Below, piece by piece: positions 50,398 to 60,122 of a stretch of 64,000 bases of DNA (within the stretch, counting starts at the first letter, position 1; every line of letters starts with the position of its first letter). Both the position numbers and the translations under genes were made by a program. Location: assembly GCA_022709905.1 (NCBI GenBank), contig JAKLHY010000007.1, positions 1 to 64,000 on the forward strand. Reading direction: 5' to 3'. Below the pieces are notes generated by a model. That model was not told the origin of the DNA. It saw nothing but the letters and a program-made list of their open reading frames with translations, and made no database searches. Source of the stretch: Verrucomicrobiota bacterium. Its GTDB lineage: Bacteria > Verrucomicrobiota > Verrucomicrobiia > Limisphaerales > UBA1319.

Positions 50398-52368
50398 ATG
50401 CAAACCGTGTCTGATTTTGCGAAAAGCGGTCCCTCATTACCTTTCACGTTATGCTTCGGCTTGAACGGGAAGGGCGCGCTTCCGATTCCTCTCCGTTCCG
50501 GCCCTCTTACGATGTGGTTCGATCCGCAGCAGGCCTGGATTCGCCACGTGCGCTGCGGAACACACGAAGTGGTCAGGGCCATCTACGCCGCTGTGCGCGA
50601 TGCACAATGGCAGACCCTCACCCCTTGCGTCAAAGAACTGCGGATCGACGCTCGTGCCGAATCCTTCCACCTGTCCTTCGAGGTGGATTGCCAGCAGGAA
50701 TCGATCGATTTCGGATGGCACGGCGATATTACGGGTGACGTCCGGGGCTGCGTCACCTACACCTTCGAGGGACGGGCGCGAAGCCGTTTTCTGACGAACC
50801 GCATGGGTCTCTGTGTCCTCCATCCGGTCGAAGAATGCGCGGGCAAACCTTGCCTCATTGAGAATACGGATGGCCATCGCACTCACGCTGTGTTCTCCCA
50901 TTTCATATCGCCTCACCAGCCTGCGCGCCGAATCCGCGCCATCAGCTATGCCATCGATGCCGACACTTGGGTTGACCTCCGGTTTGACGGCGACGAGTTC
51001 GAGATGGAAGACCAACGCAACTGGACCGACGATTCCTTCAAAACCTACTCACCGCCCCTGGACCGTCCGCATCCGGTAATCGTCGAGCCTGGGACACGCA
51101 TCGAACATCGTGTCCATCTGGAATTGGCCGGCCAGCCGATCCGGGCCAGTAAGATTTCGATCGATGAACCTCCGGTATTGTCAATGCTGGATCCCGTTGT
51201 CAAACCTATGCCTCGCCTCGGTCTGGGATTTGCGTCCCACGGAATCCCGCTCACCGGGAAACAAGTCTCGCGCCTGCAGGCCCTGGCATTGGATCACGGG
51301 CGTGTGGATTTGAATCTGGGCACGGCCCGCTGGCAAAACCGGCTCCTGCAAGCGACCCAGGAAGCCCGGGCCTTGGGAATCGGATTGCACGTGGCGCTGC
51401 ACCTTGGCGATAACGCCTCCGCCGCGCTCGTCGATCTGGCCAAGGTTGTGAATCAGCTGGATTCGCCCGTGAAGCTCTGGCTGATCTATCATCAGTCCGA
51501 GGAGGTCACCTCGGATCCCTGGGTCCGACGGGCGGTTTCCCACTTGTCCAATCATTCCTCGTCGGCTTTTTTTGCGGCTGGCACGAACCTCCATTTCGCC
51601 GAGCTCAACCGGCATCGGCCTTCCTACGGGCCATCGATCCTGCCTTGTTTTTCGATGAATCCGCAGGTGCATGCCTTTGACAACGTGACCTTGTCCGAAA
51701 ACCTCGCGGCCCAGAGTCGCACGGTGGAAACCCTGCGTCAGTTCAACCGCCAACCCGCGGTGGTTTCGCCCATCACCTTGCGACCGCGTCCCGCCATGGG
51801 CACGGAGGGCCTTGGCGCCGGCGCGCCAGAAAACCTGCCAGCGCATATGGATGTCCGGCAACTCTCGTTGTTCGGCGCCGGCTGGACATTGGGCAGCCTG
51901 GCTGGCCTTTCCGGAACCGGCGGAGTCCACAGCCTGACCTATTATGAAATGACCGGCTGCCTGGGTGTCATGGAAAGGGAGGCAGGCTCTGTCGATCCCC
52001 AGACGTTTCCCTCAAGCCCCGGTTCCGTGTTTCCGGTGTACCATGTGTTTGCCGACCTCGCCAACTGCCCCTCGATCGTGCCCCTGCGAAACAGTCATCC
52101 TCGCCAGATCCAGGGAATGGCGGCAATCGACGGGGAAGGACGCAGAAGGATTCTGATGTCCAATTTGAGCGATCGCCCTCAGCCTGTTCATCTGCGGGCC
52201 AACGCGAGCATCGCCCGGGTGCGCTACCTGGATGAATCGAGTGTTGGGCAAAGCCAGCGGGAACCCGAGGAATACCGCCGGCAAACAGCCGTCGCCATCC
52301 CCGTGGTTGCCCAATGCCTGCCTGTCTTGTTGTCCCCGTTCGCCCTGGCGCGAGTCGACCTCGAATAG
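50398..52368 (+). CDS. D-apionate lactonase-like protein (ApnL family)
   Basis: 656 residues. The N-terminal beta domain contains EVVRAIYAAVRDAQW, FLTNRMGLCVLHPVEECAG, SPHQPARRIRAISY and the highly characteristic FEMEDQRNWTDDSFKTY. The middle is TIM-barrel-like (RLGLGFASHG, LGIGLHVALHLG, VKLWLIYH, AGTNLHFAELNRHRP) and the end is a small beta domain. I recognise this architecture as that of ApnL, the lactonase of D-apiose catabolism; the assignment is from memory of motifs, and a homologous hydrolase of unknown substrate is the alternative. No signal peptide, so cytoplasmic. Followed after 48 bp by an AraC regulator gene. Confidence 0.55.
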   Translation: MQTVSDFAKSGPSLPFTLCFGLNGKGALPIPLRSGPLTMWFDPQQAWIRHVRCGTHEVVRAIYAAVRDAQWQTLTPCVKELRIDARAESFHLSFEVDCQQESIDFGWHGDITGDVRGCVTYTFEGRARSRFLTNRMGLCVLHPVEECAGKPCLIENTDGHRTHAVFSHFISPHQPARRIRAISYAIDADTWVDLRFDGDEFEMEDQRNWTDDSFKTYSPPLDRPHPVIVEPGTRIEHRVHLELAGQPIRASKISIDEPPVLSMLDPVVKPMPRLGLGFASHGIPLTGKQVSRLQALALDHGRVDLNLGTARWQNRLLQATQEARALGIGLHVALHLGDNASAALVDLAKVVNQLDSPVKLWLIYHQSEEVTSDPWVRRAVSHLSNHSSSAFFAAGTNLHFAELNRHRPSYGPSILPCFSMNPQVHAFDNVTLSENLAAQSRTVETLRQFNRQPAVVSPITLRPRPAMGTEGLGAGAPENLPAHMDVRQLSLFGAGWTLGSLAGLSGTGGVHSLTYYEMTGCLGVMEREAGSVDPQTFPSSPGSVFPVYHVFADLANCPSIVPLRNSHPRQIQGMAAIDGEGRRRILMSNLSDRPQPVHLRANASIARVRYLDESSVGQSQREPEEYRRQTAVAIPVVAQCLPVLLSPFALARVDLE

Positions 52369-52416
52369 GCTTGCGGCATATCAGGGTCTTCCCTTAGCGT
52401 CTGGGGATCTTGCCGG

Positions 52417-53376
52417 ATGAGCCGTTTTTCCAAATTGCTGGCGGTGACCCGCCGGTTTGAATTTAAGCCTCATCGCATCGGGCATTTGATCGATTCGACC
52501 GGCCGGTACGATGAGCGGTTGGATCGTGAGTTTCCCTTCATGATCCGCCTGTTTCATTTCCGGACCCGTCGATTCACGCACGGATCCACCTGGCACGAGC
52601 GCCTGGAGTTGTTCATGCCAGTCCAGGGACAATGCCCCTTCCGTGTCGGTGAGCACACGCTGGTGTTGCATCCTGGCGACATGGTCGTGCTGGACAACGC
52701 CAAGCTCCATCATGTGGTCGAGAATGACCGTTTGGATTCGAAGGTGGTGGTGGTGAGTTTTCTGCCGGAATTTGTGTATAGCCTGGGATCTCCAACCCAC
52801 GACTACGCTTTCCTGCTCCCGTTCTATGCGACCGGCGATCCTCAGCCTCATCTGTTGCGGCATCAGGACGACTGGGCGCCCTTGGTTTACGAGTCCCTGG
52901 CGCGCCTGTTGGAGGTCTATTTCGATCCCGCCCAGGCCCAATACCGCCAGGCCGCCTGCAAGGCGTATCTCCTGGAGATCCTCTACTTTCTGGCCCGTCA
53001 TTTTCACAGCGCCGTGGTCCTGCAATCCGAATTTTCCCTGCAACAACAACGGATCACGCGCCTCCAAAAGCTCTTTGATTATCTGAGCGCAAACTACGCG
53101 GAAAAGATTACCCTTCACCAGGCGGCCGCCATGACCCATCTCAGCAAACCGCAATTCACCCGGGTCTTTAAAAAGGTGGCCGGCATGACCTTCGTCAATT
53201 ATCTCACCCACACCCGCATTTCCCACGCCGCCCGGCTGCTCCTGGAGTCCCAATCGTCGATTGCGGAAATCGCCACTCAAGTCGGTTTCTCCGACCAAAG
53301 CTATCTGACCCGTCAATTTCGAAAATCCTTCGGTTGTTCGCCGCGCGATTACCGGAAGAATTGCCTGCGGCCCTGA
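52417..53376 (+). CDS. AraC-family transcriptional regulator
   Basis: 319 residues. The N-terminal cupin sensor domain (HERLELFMPVQGQCPFRVGE, LHPGDMVVLDNAKLHHV) includes His/Glu residues of the ligand pocket. C-terminal two helix-turn-helix motifs: ITLHQAAAMTHLSKPQFTRVFKK, then SIAEIATQVGFSDQSYLTRQF with the AraC signature ending FRKSFGCSPRDYR. Probably a local activator of the ApnL-like gene and perhaps the divergent DUF1638-thuA pair, responding to a sugar or sugar acid. Convergent with the giant glycosyltransferase gene. Confidence 0.9.
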   Translation: MSRFSKLLAVTRRFEFKPHRIGHLIDSTGRYDERLDREFPFMIRLFHFRTRRFTHGSTWHERLELFMPVQGQCPFRVGEHTLVLHPGDMVVLDNAKLHHVVENDRLDSKVVVVSFLPEFVYSLGSPTHDYAFLLPFYATGDPQPHLLRHQDDWAPLVYESLARLLEVYFDPAQAQYRQAACKAYLLEILYFLARHFHSAVVLQSEFSLQQQRITRLQKLFDYLSANYAEKITLHQAAAMTHLSKPQFTRVFKKVAGMTFVNYLTHTRISHAARLLLESQSSIAEIATQVGFSDQSYLTRQFRKSFGCSPRDYRKNCLRP

Positions 53377-53421
53377 GGGAAGATCCTTTGGGTGTTCCCG
53401 GAGACATTGCCCCGGGGCAGT

Positions 53422-56400
53422 TCAGTTGACGGCCAGCTCGGCATCCGAGATCTCCGACTGCTGCGCCTCGTTCAGAGCCAGCCTGATTTTTTCCGAGGCG
53501 CTTGGAATCACCAAACTTAACCTGTCCAGGTTCTGGTTGATGCGCCCCAGAAGGCTGGTGACGGGCAATGCGGCCAGCTGTTGATACCAGCGTATGAATT
53601 CGCGTGACACGGCGGATAAGTCAGCCATGGCGGGCAGCTCGAGCTTGGCGCCTGTGACGGTCTGGCAAACCAGCATCGCCGCTTGAGCGCGCGCTTCACC
53701 CTGATCCGAACCCTCCTGCCAAAGCCGCATAGATTCCACCGGTTTGGCATTCAATAAGAGCGCCTCGGCCCTCAACTCCCGCAACCGCGAGGCGTCCGGC
53801 AGATTCTTCACCGCCTCTCCCGTCCAATCGCAGGCAAACTCCAGAAATTCAGGCCGGCTCAGGGCGATTTCCGCTCCGGCTTCCCATATCCGGGAATCGT
53901 TCATGCCTTGGAGCATCGACTCGTGGAGGGTTTGCAGGGCTTCAATTTCCCGATGAGCGGCCGACAGAAAACGGGCGAAATCAATTCTGAGAGACATCGC
54001 GGAGGCATCCTCCGAAAGGGCCTGCCGGAATTCCTTCTCAGCTTCCTCGGCCTGTCCGGCTGCCGCCAGGCTCAAGGCAAGGCAATGCCGGGGACCCGAA
54101 CGATGGATCTGAGGATTTATGGGGGATAACACCGGATGATTTCGCTTGACCAGGCACTGGCGAAGTTCGGCGGCGGCCTCCTCAGGTCGTTTTTGCTGGA
54201 GATAAGCCAAACCGAGGGCAAAGTGCATCGAAGCCGTCAAACCGTGTTCCTGAGCCAGGGGCGATTGAAGGGCGCGGATCAGCCCATCAGAGTCCTTGGC
54301 CGCGGTGAGGTGTGTGCACATCTGGGTTAACAAGGTTTCTCGAAGCTCGGGAACCCTCCGTTGGGCGGGTTGCCCGGCCAGCGTATCGAACGCCTGCCAG
54401 TAGTAACGCAGCGCCTCCTGCAAACGTTGGGATCGGACCAGTTCCAACCCGTAGTTCATCAACAGGTTTGCGTCTCCCGGCATTTCCTGGAGGGCCAGCT
54501 CCAACAGCCGAAGGTTGCGCCGCACTTTGTCGCGGTTCCGCGTGATGTCCCGGGTATAACCATGATGCAACAAGGTGGCTGTGCCCAGGCGGCAATCCAA
54601 CCCCCAGGATTTGCGGCGAACCTCGATGCTGGGAAACACCTGCTCGTGAACGCGCCCCACGTAGAACAGCCCGGGGGCGTTGCGAAACAGCCGCGGCACA
54701 TAACTCGCGCCTTCCGCTTCGCAGCCGCGGTGAATCATGGGTAATCGATAAGCCATCACTGCATGGCTTCGCATATCCTGGAGCAGCTTTTCTCGGCTCT
54801 CGATGGGCATCTCCTCGTCGGCATCCAACATCAGAATCCAATCTCCCCGCGCGTGCTCCAAGGCCGCGTTGCGTGCCGCGCTGAAGTCGTCACACCACTC
54901 AAAGGAGTGAACCTCGGCGCCATAATTCCTGGCAATCTCAACGGTTCGATCCGTGGAACCGGTGTCGACGACCACGATCTGCCAGGCCACATCCTTAACC
55001 GACTCCAGACACTGACTCAGAAATTGCTCCTCGTTTTTGACGATCAGACAGACGGTGAGCCGGCTTCCGGCCCCGGTCTTCGAACCGGGATTCATGAAAG
55101 GGTCACTTTGCGCCCTGATCCCCTGCCCTCTTGCATCTGTCCTGCATCCTTTGTCCTTTGTCTGTCCCCTGTCGTCTTTCCCCTGGCTGCGGATTGCCTC
55201 AGGCAGGATGAGCCAGTCGTGTGTGGCATTGCCGCGCAGCGAGCCCTTAAGAAATTGTTTTGCCGGCTTCCAGTCAGGCGCCAGGCTTCGGGCTTTTTCC
55301 GCACAGCGACGGGCCGCCACCGAGTCTCCCGCTGCCAACGCAATTTCGGCGAGCAACAGATAGGCTTCGGGATGATAGGGGCGCTGAGCCATAGCCTGCG
55401 TGACAGACGCCCAGCTCTGCGCCAGCTGTTTTTGGCGGCATTGGATTCGGGCGGTATCGAGGGTGCCCAGACGCGCAACCCCGGGCATCAACGCCGGCGG
55501 TTTTGCCGCCGCAACAGGCGTTGACTTTGGGTTTGAGGCCGTCACAGGACCCGTGGCGGGCAACCGCAAAAGCCCCTGATATCGAAGACGCGCTTTCTCG
55601 ATTTCCTGACGGGCCTGCGCTTGATTTCGGTGTTCCACACTCGCCGGACTATCCAGATAAAGCCCCAGGACTTCCGGAAGATGCAAAAATTCCCGGGTTT
55701 GAGCCAGCCGCAACCAGAATTCGTAGTCGCCCGCGCTGACGCACGATTCATCGAAGTATCCATGCTCATCATGCACTTCCTTGCGCCACATGGGTTGAGG
55801 GCCGACAAAACAGCCCTTTTGCAGGAGATCGTGCCGATTGAAATCGAGCCACCGAAAATGTCGAATCGGCCGGGCGTTTTCGAAGGTCTCGTTTTCCGTG
55901 GCCGTCACCATGCAGTCGGCATAGACCAGGGAAATTTCGGGGCGCCGCTCCAAAACCTCCACCATGCGTTCGAAGGCATCCCTCCGATGGCGGTCGTCGG
56001 TATTGGCATTGGTGATATACTTGCCCCTTGCCACCTTGAGGCCGCGATTCCAGGCCGCATACACGGTTTCCCTCTCGTCGGTGCGGAGGTAGACAAGGTT
56101 CGGATATTTTCGCTGAAGCTCCTCCACAATGTCTTGCTCGTTTTGGGGAGAGTGGGTGTCGACGACTATAATTTCCAGCTTCGCGGCAAGGGTTTGTGCC
56201 TCGAGATCCTCGATGCAGCCGCGGAGAAAGCGGGCGGAATTATACGCGGAGACAATTGCTGTCACCAGCGGCGTGGCCGGTGTGGCCTCGGGAGCAGGAT
56301 TCGGTGCCCTTTGGGAAAGGTTTGCTCGCGCTCTGGAGAAGGCGGACGTCGGAACGAGGATCTGTGCGTCATTACCCAGCAAGTGCTTGGACTCCTCGCC

Positions 56401-59400
56401 CAAGTCGATTTCATGGGGGGCGGACAGGCCCGCAGGCAAGACAACATTGTTGATGAGTCCTTCGGCCACAGGCAGGCGATGATTGCGCACGGCCAGACGG
56501 GCAAGCCGAAGTCCCAACCGCACGTGAAATGATGGTCCGTATTCCTTGGTCACTGTCTTTAAAGCCCGCATGTGCCATGCCAAAGCCCCTGCCAATTCCT
56601 GTTGCTCTTCGGAAACCAGACCATGGACATAAGCCATCAGGCTGTCGCAATCGCTGGTTGAACCCAGGCAATTCTTGAGATGCGCCGGCAGTTTGGTCAT
56701 TTCCTTGGCCGACCGGTCCTCCGCTGCCGCCACTTCTGCCCGATGATATCGCATGCGTCCGCGGAAGGAATCCGCAAGAACGCGCAAGGAAGGAGAGAGA
56801 GCCGGGGCTACCGCGGAATCCACCGAAACCGCAGCGATGAGTCGGTCTATCGTATTCAACGGATCCGCTGGCCGGAGGGGAAGCGCGTGGATTTGAGCGC
56901 GGACTTCCTCCACGGCCCTCCGGACGACCTCGCCTGTCGCGGTCCAGGAAAAGCGACGGACGTTTTTATTGCCCATAGCCACCAGTTTCGCCCTGACCTC
57001 TGGTTCCCTGACGCGACGGAAAGCCTGCTGAAGCGCCTTGACATCGTTTTCTCCGACATAGATCGCCGCCTCCCCGGCCACCTCCGGCAGCGCGGAATTC
57101 CGGCACGTGATGACCGGGCAACCACATTGATGCGCTTCCAAAATGGGAAGGCCAAAGCCTTCGCAACGGGAGGGATAAACCAAAGCCACAGCCCCGGCAT
57201 AAGCCGCGGCAAGCTCCTGGGTGCTGAGTCCAAGAACGTGACATCGGATGTCCCTGATGTAAGGCTTGAAACACTCCTCGAGCGTCTCTCCGCCACCCGT
57301 GCATACCACATCGAAGTCCTCTTTTTCGTTCCAGCTTGAAAATGCCCGAAAGAATAAATGCGCGTTTTTGTACAAAGTCCGATTGCCCACCAGCAGGAAA
57401 TACGGTTTCTCAATCCTGTGCTGATCGAGGAAAGACGCCACCCGCTCCTGTGTTGCCCTGCCAAATTCGTCCCCGACGGCGTTGGGAGTGAGATACATCG
57501 TCCGCTTGGCGTGATCAGGATAAAGATTTTGGAATTCGTCGCGTGTGGATTCCGACACGCAAAAATAGGCATGCGCCTTGTGGATGGCTCGCTCTTTGGC
57601 CAGCCATTCGGGATGACTCAGATCCTGCCCCACGGTCTCGGGAATCATGTCATGGAGCATGATCATCGAGTGGGTTTGTTCAGGATACGTGTAATACGTG
57701 GAGATGAACAGAGCGGCATGTTCCCGATCACACAGGTTCTGGAGATGAATGGAGTCTTGGTCGAAGTGGCAAAGGTCGTAGGACAAGGCTGGACGTGTCA
57801 CAATGCCCGGGATGTTGGGCGCGGTGTGAGCGCGGTCCAACAGAATGATGTCGGGAGCCAATTCCGAACGGGCCAGTTCCTTGAGCAACGCGGTCCAGAC
57901 GCGGGAGATGCCGGCTGGCCGCTTCTTCTGAAATTCAAAGATGACACCGTCAATCAGGATCTTTCGTCCGCGAGGACGAGCATCGGCGACTCGAACCGCC
58001 TGGGAAACCGCTTTACCGGTGGGGGTCGCTGCCTGCGGAGAATAGCCTGTTGCGGCAACGGATGCCTTGCGCTGGCCCATCTGTTGCGCCATCCAGGGAA
58101 GCAATTCAGACACCCGATGGAAGATCGTGTGCTTGGCAAGAACTTCCTGTCGGCCTTGTTCCGCGATCCGCCGGCCCCGATCGGGATTCGCCAGCAAGTC
58201 CTCCACTTTCTTCACGAGTTCCTCGGGACGCTCGGCATCATAGAAGCACAGGTGTTCGCCGTCCTTGAAAATCCCCTGTGTGCGAGGGCCTTCGATGTGG
58301 TTTTGAAGAAACACGGTTCCACAGAGCAGAGCCTCGAAGGGACGCACGACCATGGTGGGCGACAGCGACGGCAAGCCGATGATGATCTGGTAGTCTCCCA
58401 TCTGCCGCAGGAAATCCTGGTTGCGCTGCAACACACTTCCCTCGGCATAGGTATAGTGGTCGACAACATCAATGTGCGATGCGTGTTCCTTCAGATGGGT
58501 GATCAGTCGTCGCCGGGCCGCATAACAGCGGTCGTCTTCGTAAAACTTGTCCGCCTTGCCTTTGAAGAAGGCGCGAGGTTTTCTGCGGGCATATTCCTGA
58601 AGCGGGGGCAGGATGGCCTCGTCCACCGCAAAAGGCTGAAATAAGGCGGGAATTCCATACGACTCCACGAGCTCGCCATCCGTCTCATGGGCATAAACAA
58701 ACCCATCGACGCACCGGATCGCGCGATCCAGCGCGTTGCGAGCATCATTCCACCACTGAAGATTTGGCCGCAGCCATGGATTGTTGGTGCACTCGAAGGA
58801 AAACAGGATTTTTCGGGCTGGACAGCGGGTCCAGCGCCGGCGCCACGCCTCGGTGGCATGAACTTGCTGGCCGTGCCACAAGGTGTCCATCAGGAAAATG
58901 ACATCGGACTGCGGATTACCGAGGTATTCAAATAATTCAGTCTCACGTTTTCCTGGTTGGGTCCAGGAAGAGACGTATAGGACGCGACCCAGGCAGCCGT
59001 GCCGCTTCAACGCCTCCGCGTACCCCTCGCGAACAAACCAGGAGTGGCCGGTGGGCAACACAATATCCACCACCAAACCGCTCCGATTCACGCTTCCGGA
59101 CCCTGTCATCGTCTTCAGCGGAGCGGGGGATGACCGAGGAGGCGCCACGGCTGAGGTGCGATCCGCAGAATACGGATCGGTTTGGGAACGTCGGGGGCGA
59201 GGAACAAAAGGGATGCCCTGATTCCGCCGAGGAATGCAGTCATTCGTGCCCAGCATCGATTGCATCTCCTGGTACATCAACCAATAGGTTTTTTCCGAAA
59301 ACTGGGCAAGGTCCTTAAATCCTGCGGCCGCCTGAACGGCAGGATCCTTGAGCTTCTTGAAAAACTCGAGGACCATCCCGGGCGTAATCGGATCCTCGGT

Positions 59401-60078
59401 GTAACGCCTCACGATCTGATACATGGAGACCCATTCCTTGAATCCCCCCGCCACACTCTTCACTTCATCATACCAGCGAAACGCGGCCAATTCCTCGTCG
59501 ATCGTGACCACCGGATACTTGTTGCCCACCCGGAGCCAGAGTTCGAGATCCATCCCATAGGTGATCTTCTCATCGATGGGACCGCACTCGTCAAACACCC
59601 GGCGGTGCAGAAAAGTCGCTGGCTGCAAAACAAAATTGGCTCCCCGCAATAAAATGCCGTAATCCCAGGCCACAGTCTTTGAATAGCGCCGGATCCGCTC
59701 TCCCTGGCGGTTGGCGAGAGTTCCGTTGCCCACAAACAAGCCGGCCTCGGGATAGGCCTGATAGGCTTGCGCCACCATGTCCAGCGCGCCAGGATAAAAA
59801 AAATCGTCCGAGTTGAGCCAGGTGATGATGTCACCTGTCGCGCGTTCCAGCCCCTTGTTGATGGCATGAGACTGCCCTCGATCCTTCTCGCTCACCCACC
59901 AGTCCAGGCGTGGGGCGTAACGCTGGATAATCTCGACGGATTGATCCGTCGAACCGCCGTCGACGACAAAATACTCGAGGTTGGGATATTGCTGGTCGAA
60001 AACACTTCGGAGTGTGTCCTCCAGGAATTCCCCCTGGTTGTAGGATGGGGTGATAATCGTGATTTTGGGCAGGCTCAT
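53422..60078 (-). CDS. Giant multi-domain glycosyltransferase with TPRs
   Basis: 2218 residues from ATG 60078 (MSLPKITIITPSYNQGEFLE); the frame is open to 60228 but that part overlaps the upstream gene. Domains: GT2 at ~1-230 (VDGGSTDQS, LNSDDFF); a CgeB/GT1-like domain at ~339-666 (VDIVLPTGHSWFVREGY... LSPTMVVRPFEALLCGTVFL); GT4 at ~706-1049 (NAVGDEF, FLLVGNRTLYKN, YPSRCEGFGLPILEAHQCG); a second GT2 at ~1269-1496 (AIVSAYNSARFL, NTDDRHRR); a TPR stretch at ~1550-1600; a third GT2, WaaE/SunS-like, at ~1673-1840 (CLIVKNEEQFL, LMLDADEEMP); and TPRs to the end. Low-complexity linkers separate units. Probably cytoplasmic, assembling a surface glycan or glycosylating proteins. Confidence 0.85.
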   Translation of the reverse strand: MSLPKITIITPSYNQGEFLEDTLRSVFDQQYPNLEYFVVDGGSTDQSVEIIQRYAPRLDWWVSEKDRGQSHAINKGLERATGDIITWLNSDDFFYPGALDMVAQAYQAYPEAGLFVGNGTLANRQGERIRRYSKTVAWDYGILLRGANFVLQPATFLHRRVFDECGPIDEKITYGMDLELWLRVGNKYPVVTIDEELAAFRWYDEVKSVAGGFKEWVSMYQIVRRYTEDPITPGMVLEFFKKLKDPAVQAAAGFKDLAQFSEKTYWLMYQEMQSMLGTNDCIPRRNQGIPFVPRPRRSQTDPYSADRTSAVAPPRSSPAPLKTMTGSGSVNRSGLVVDIVLPTGHSWFVREGYAEALKRHGCLGRVLYVSSWTQPGKRETELFEYLGNPQSDVIFLMDTLWHGQQVHATEAWRRRWTRCPARKILFSFECTNNPWLRPNLQWWNDARNALDRAIRCVDGFVYAHETDGELVESYGIPALFQPFAVDEAILPPLQEYARRKPRAFFKGKADKFYEDDRCYAARRRLITHLKEHASHIDVVDHYTYAEGSVLQRNQDFLRQMGDYQIIIGLPSLSPTMVVRPFEALLCGTVFLQNHIEGPRTQGIFKDGEHLCFYDAERPEELVKKVEDLLANPDRGRRIAEQGRQEVLAKHTIFHRVSELLPWMAQQMGQRKASVAATGYSPQAATPTGKAVSQAVRVADARPRGRKILIDGVIFEFQKKRPAGISRVWTALLKELARSELAPDIILLDRAHTAPNIPGIVTRPALSYDLCHFDQDSIHLQNLCDREHAALFISTYYTYPEQTHSMIMLHDMIPETVGQDLSHPEWLAKERAIHKAHAYFCVSESTRDEFQNLYPDHAKRTMYLTPNAVGDEFGRATQERVASFLDQHRIEKPYFLLVGNRTLYKNAHLFFRAFSSWNEKEDFDVVCTGGGETLEECFKPYIRDIRCHVLGLSTQELAAAYAGAVALVYPSRCEGFGLPILEAHQCGCPVITCRNSALPEVAGEAAIYVGENDVKALQQAFRRVREPEVRAKLVAMGNKNVRRFSWTATGEVVRRAVEEVRAQIHALPLRPADPLNTIDRLIAAVSVDSAVAPALSPSLRVLADSFRGRMRYHRAEVAAAEDRSAKEMTKLPAHLKNCLGSTSDCDSLMAYVHGLVSEEQQELAGALAWHMRALKTVTKEYGPSFHVRLGLRLARLAVRNHRLPVAEGLINNVVLPAGLSAPHEIDLGEESKHLLGNDAQILVPTSAFSRARANLSQRAPNPAPEATPATPLVTAIVSAYNSARFLRGCIEDLEAQTLAAKLEIIVVDTHSPQNEQDIVEELQRKYPNLVYLRTDERETVYAAWNRGLKVARGKYITNANTDDRHRRDAFERMVEVLERRPEISLVYADCMVTATENETFENARPIRHFRWLDFNRHDLLQKGCFVGPQPMWRKEVHDEHGYFDESCVSAGDYEFWLRLAQTREFLHLPEVLGLYLDSPASVEHRNQAQARQEIEKARLRYQGLLRLPATGPVTASNPKSTPVAAAKPPALMPGVARLGTLDTARIQCRQKQLAQSWASVTQAMAQRPYHPEAYLLLAEIALAAGDSVAARRCAEKARSLAPDWKPAKQFLKGSLRGNATHDWLILPEAIRSQGKDDRGQTKDKGCRTDARGQGIRAQSDPFMNPGSKTGAGSRLTVCLIVKNEEQFLSQCLESVKDVAWQIVVVDTGSTDRTVEIARNYGAEVHSFEWCDDFSAARNAALEHARGDWILMLDADEEMPIESREKLLQDMRSHAVMAYRLPMIHRGCEAEGASYVPRLFRNAPGLFYVGRVHEQVFPSIEVRRKSWGLDCRLGTATLLHHGYTRDITRNRDKVRRNLRLLELALQEMPGDANLLMNYGLELVRSQRLQEALRYYWQAFDTLAGQPAQRRVPELRETLLTQMCTHLTAAKDSDGLIRALQSPLAQEHGLTASMHFALGLAYLQQKRPEEAAAELRQCLVKRNHPVLSPINPQIHRSGPRHCLALSLAAAGQAEEAEKEFRQALSEDASAMSLRIDFARFLSAAHREIEALQTLHESMLQGMNDSRIWEAGAEIALSRPEFLEFACDWTGEAVKNLPDASRLRELRAEALLLNAKPVESMRLWQEGSDQGEARAQAAMLVCQTVTGAKLELPAMADLSAVSREFIRWYQQLAALPVTSLLGRINQNLDRLSLVIPSASEKIRLALNEAQQSEISDAELAVN

Positions 60079-60122
60079 AAGGGGGGTCCAGATTTGTCGA
60101 GGATGATTCCAGCTTTGAGCGA

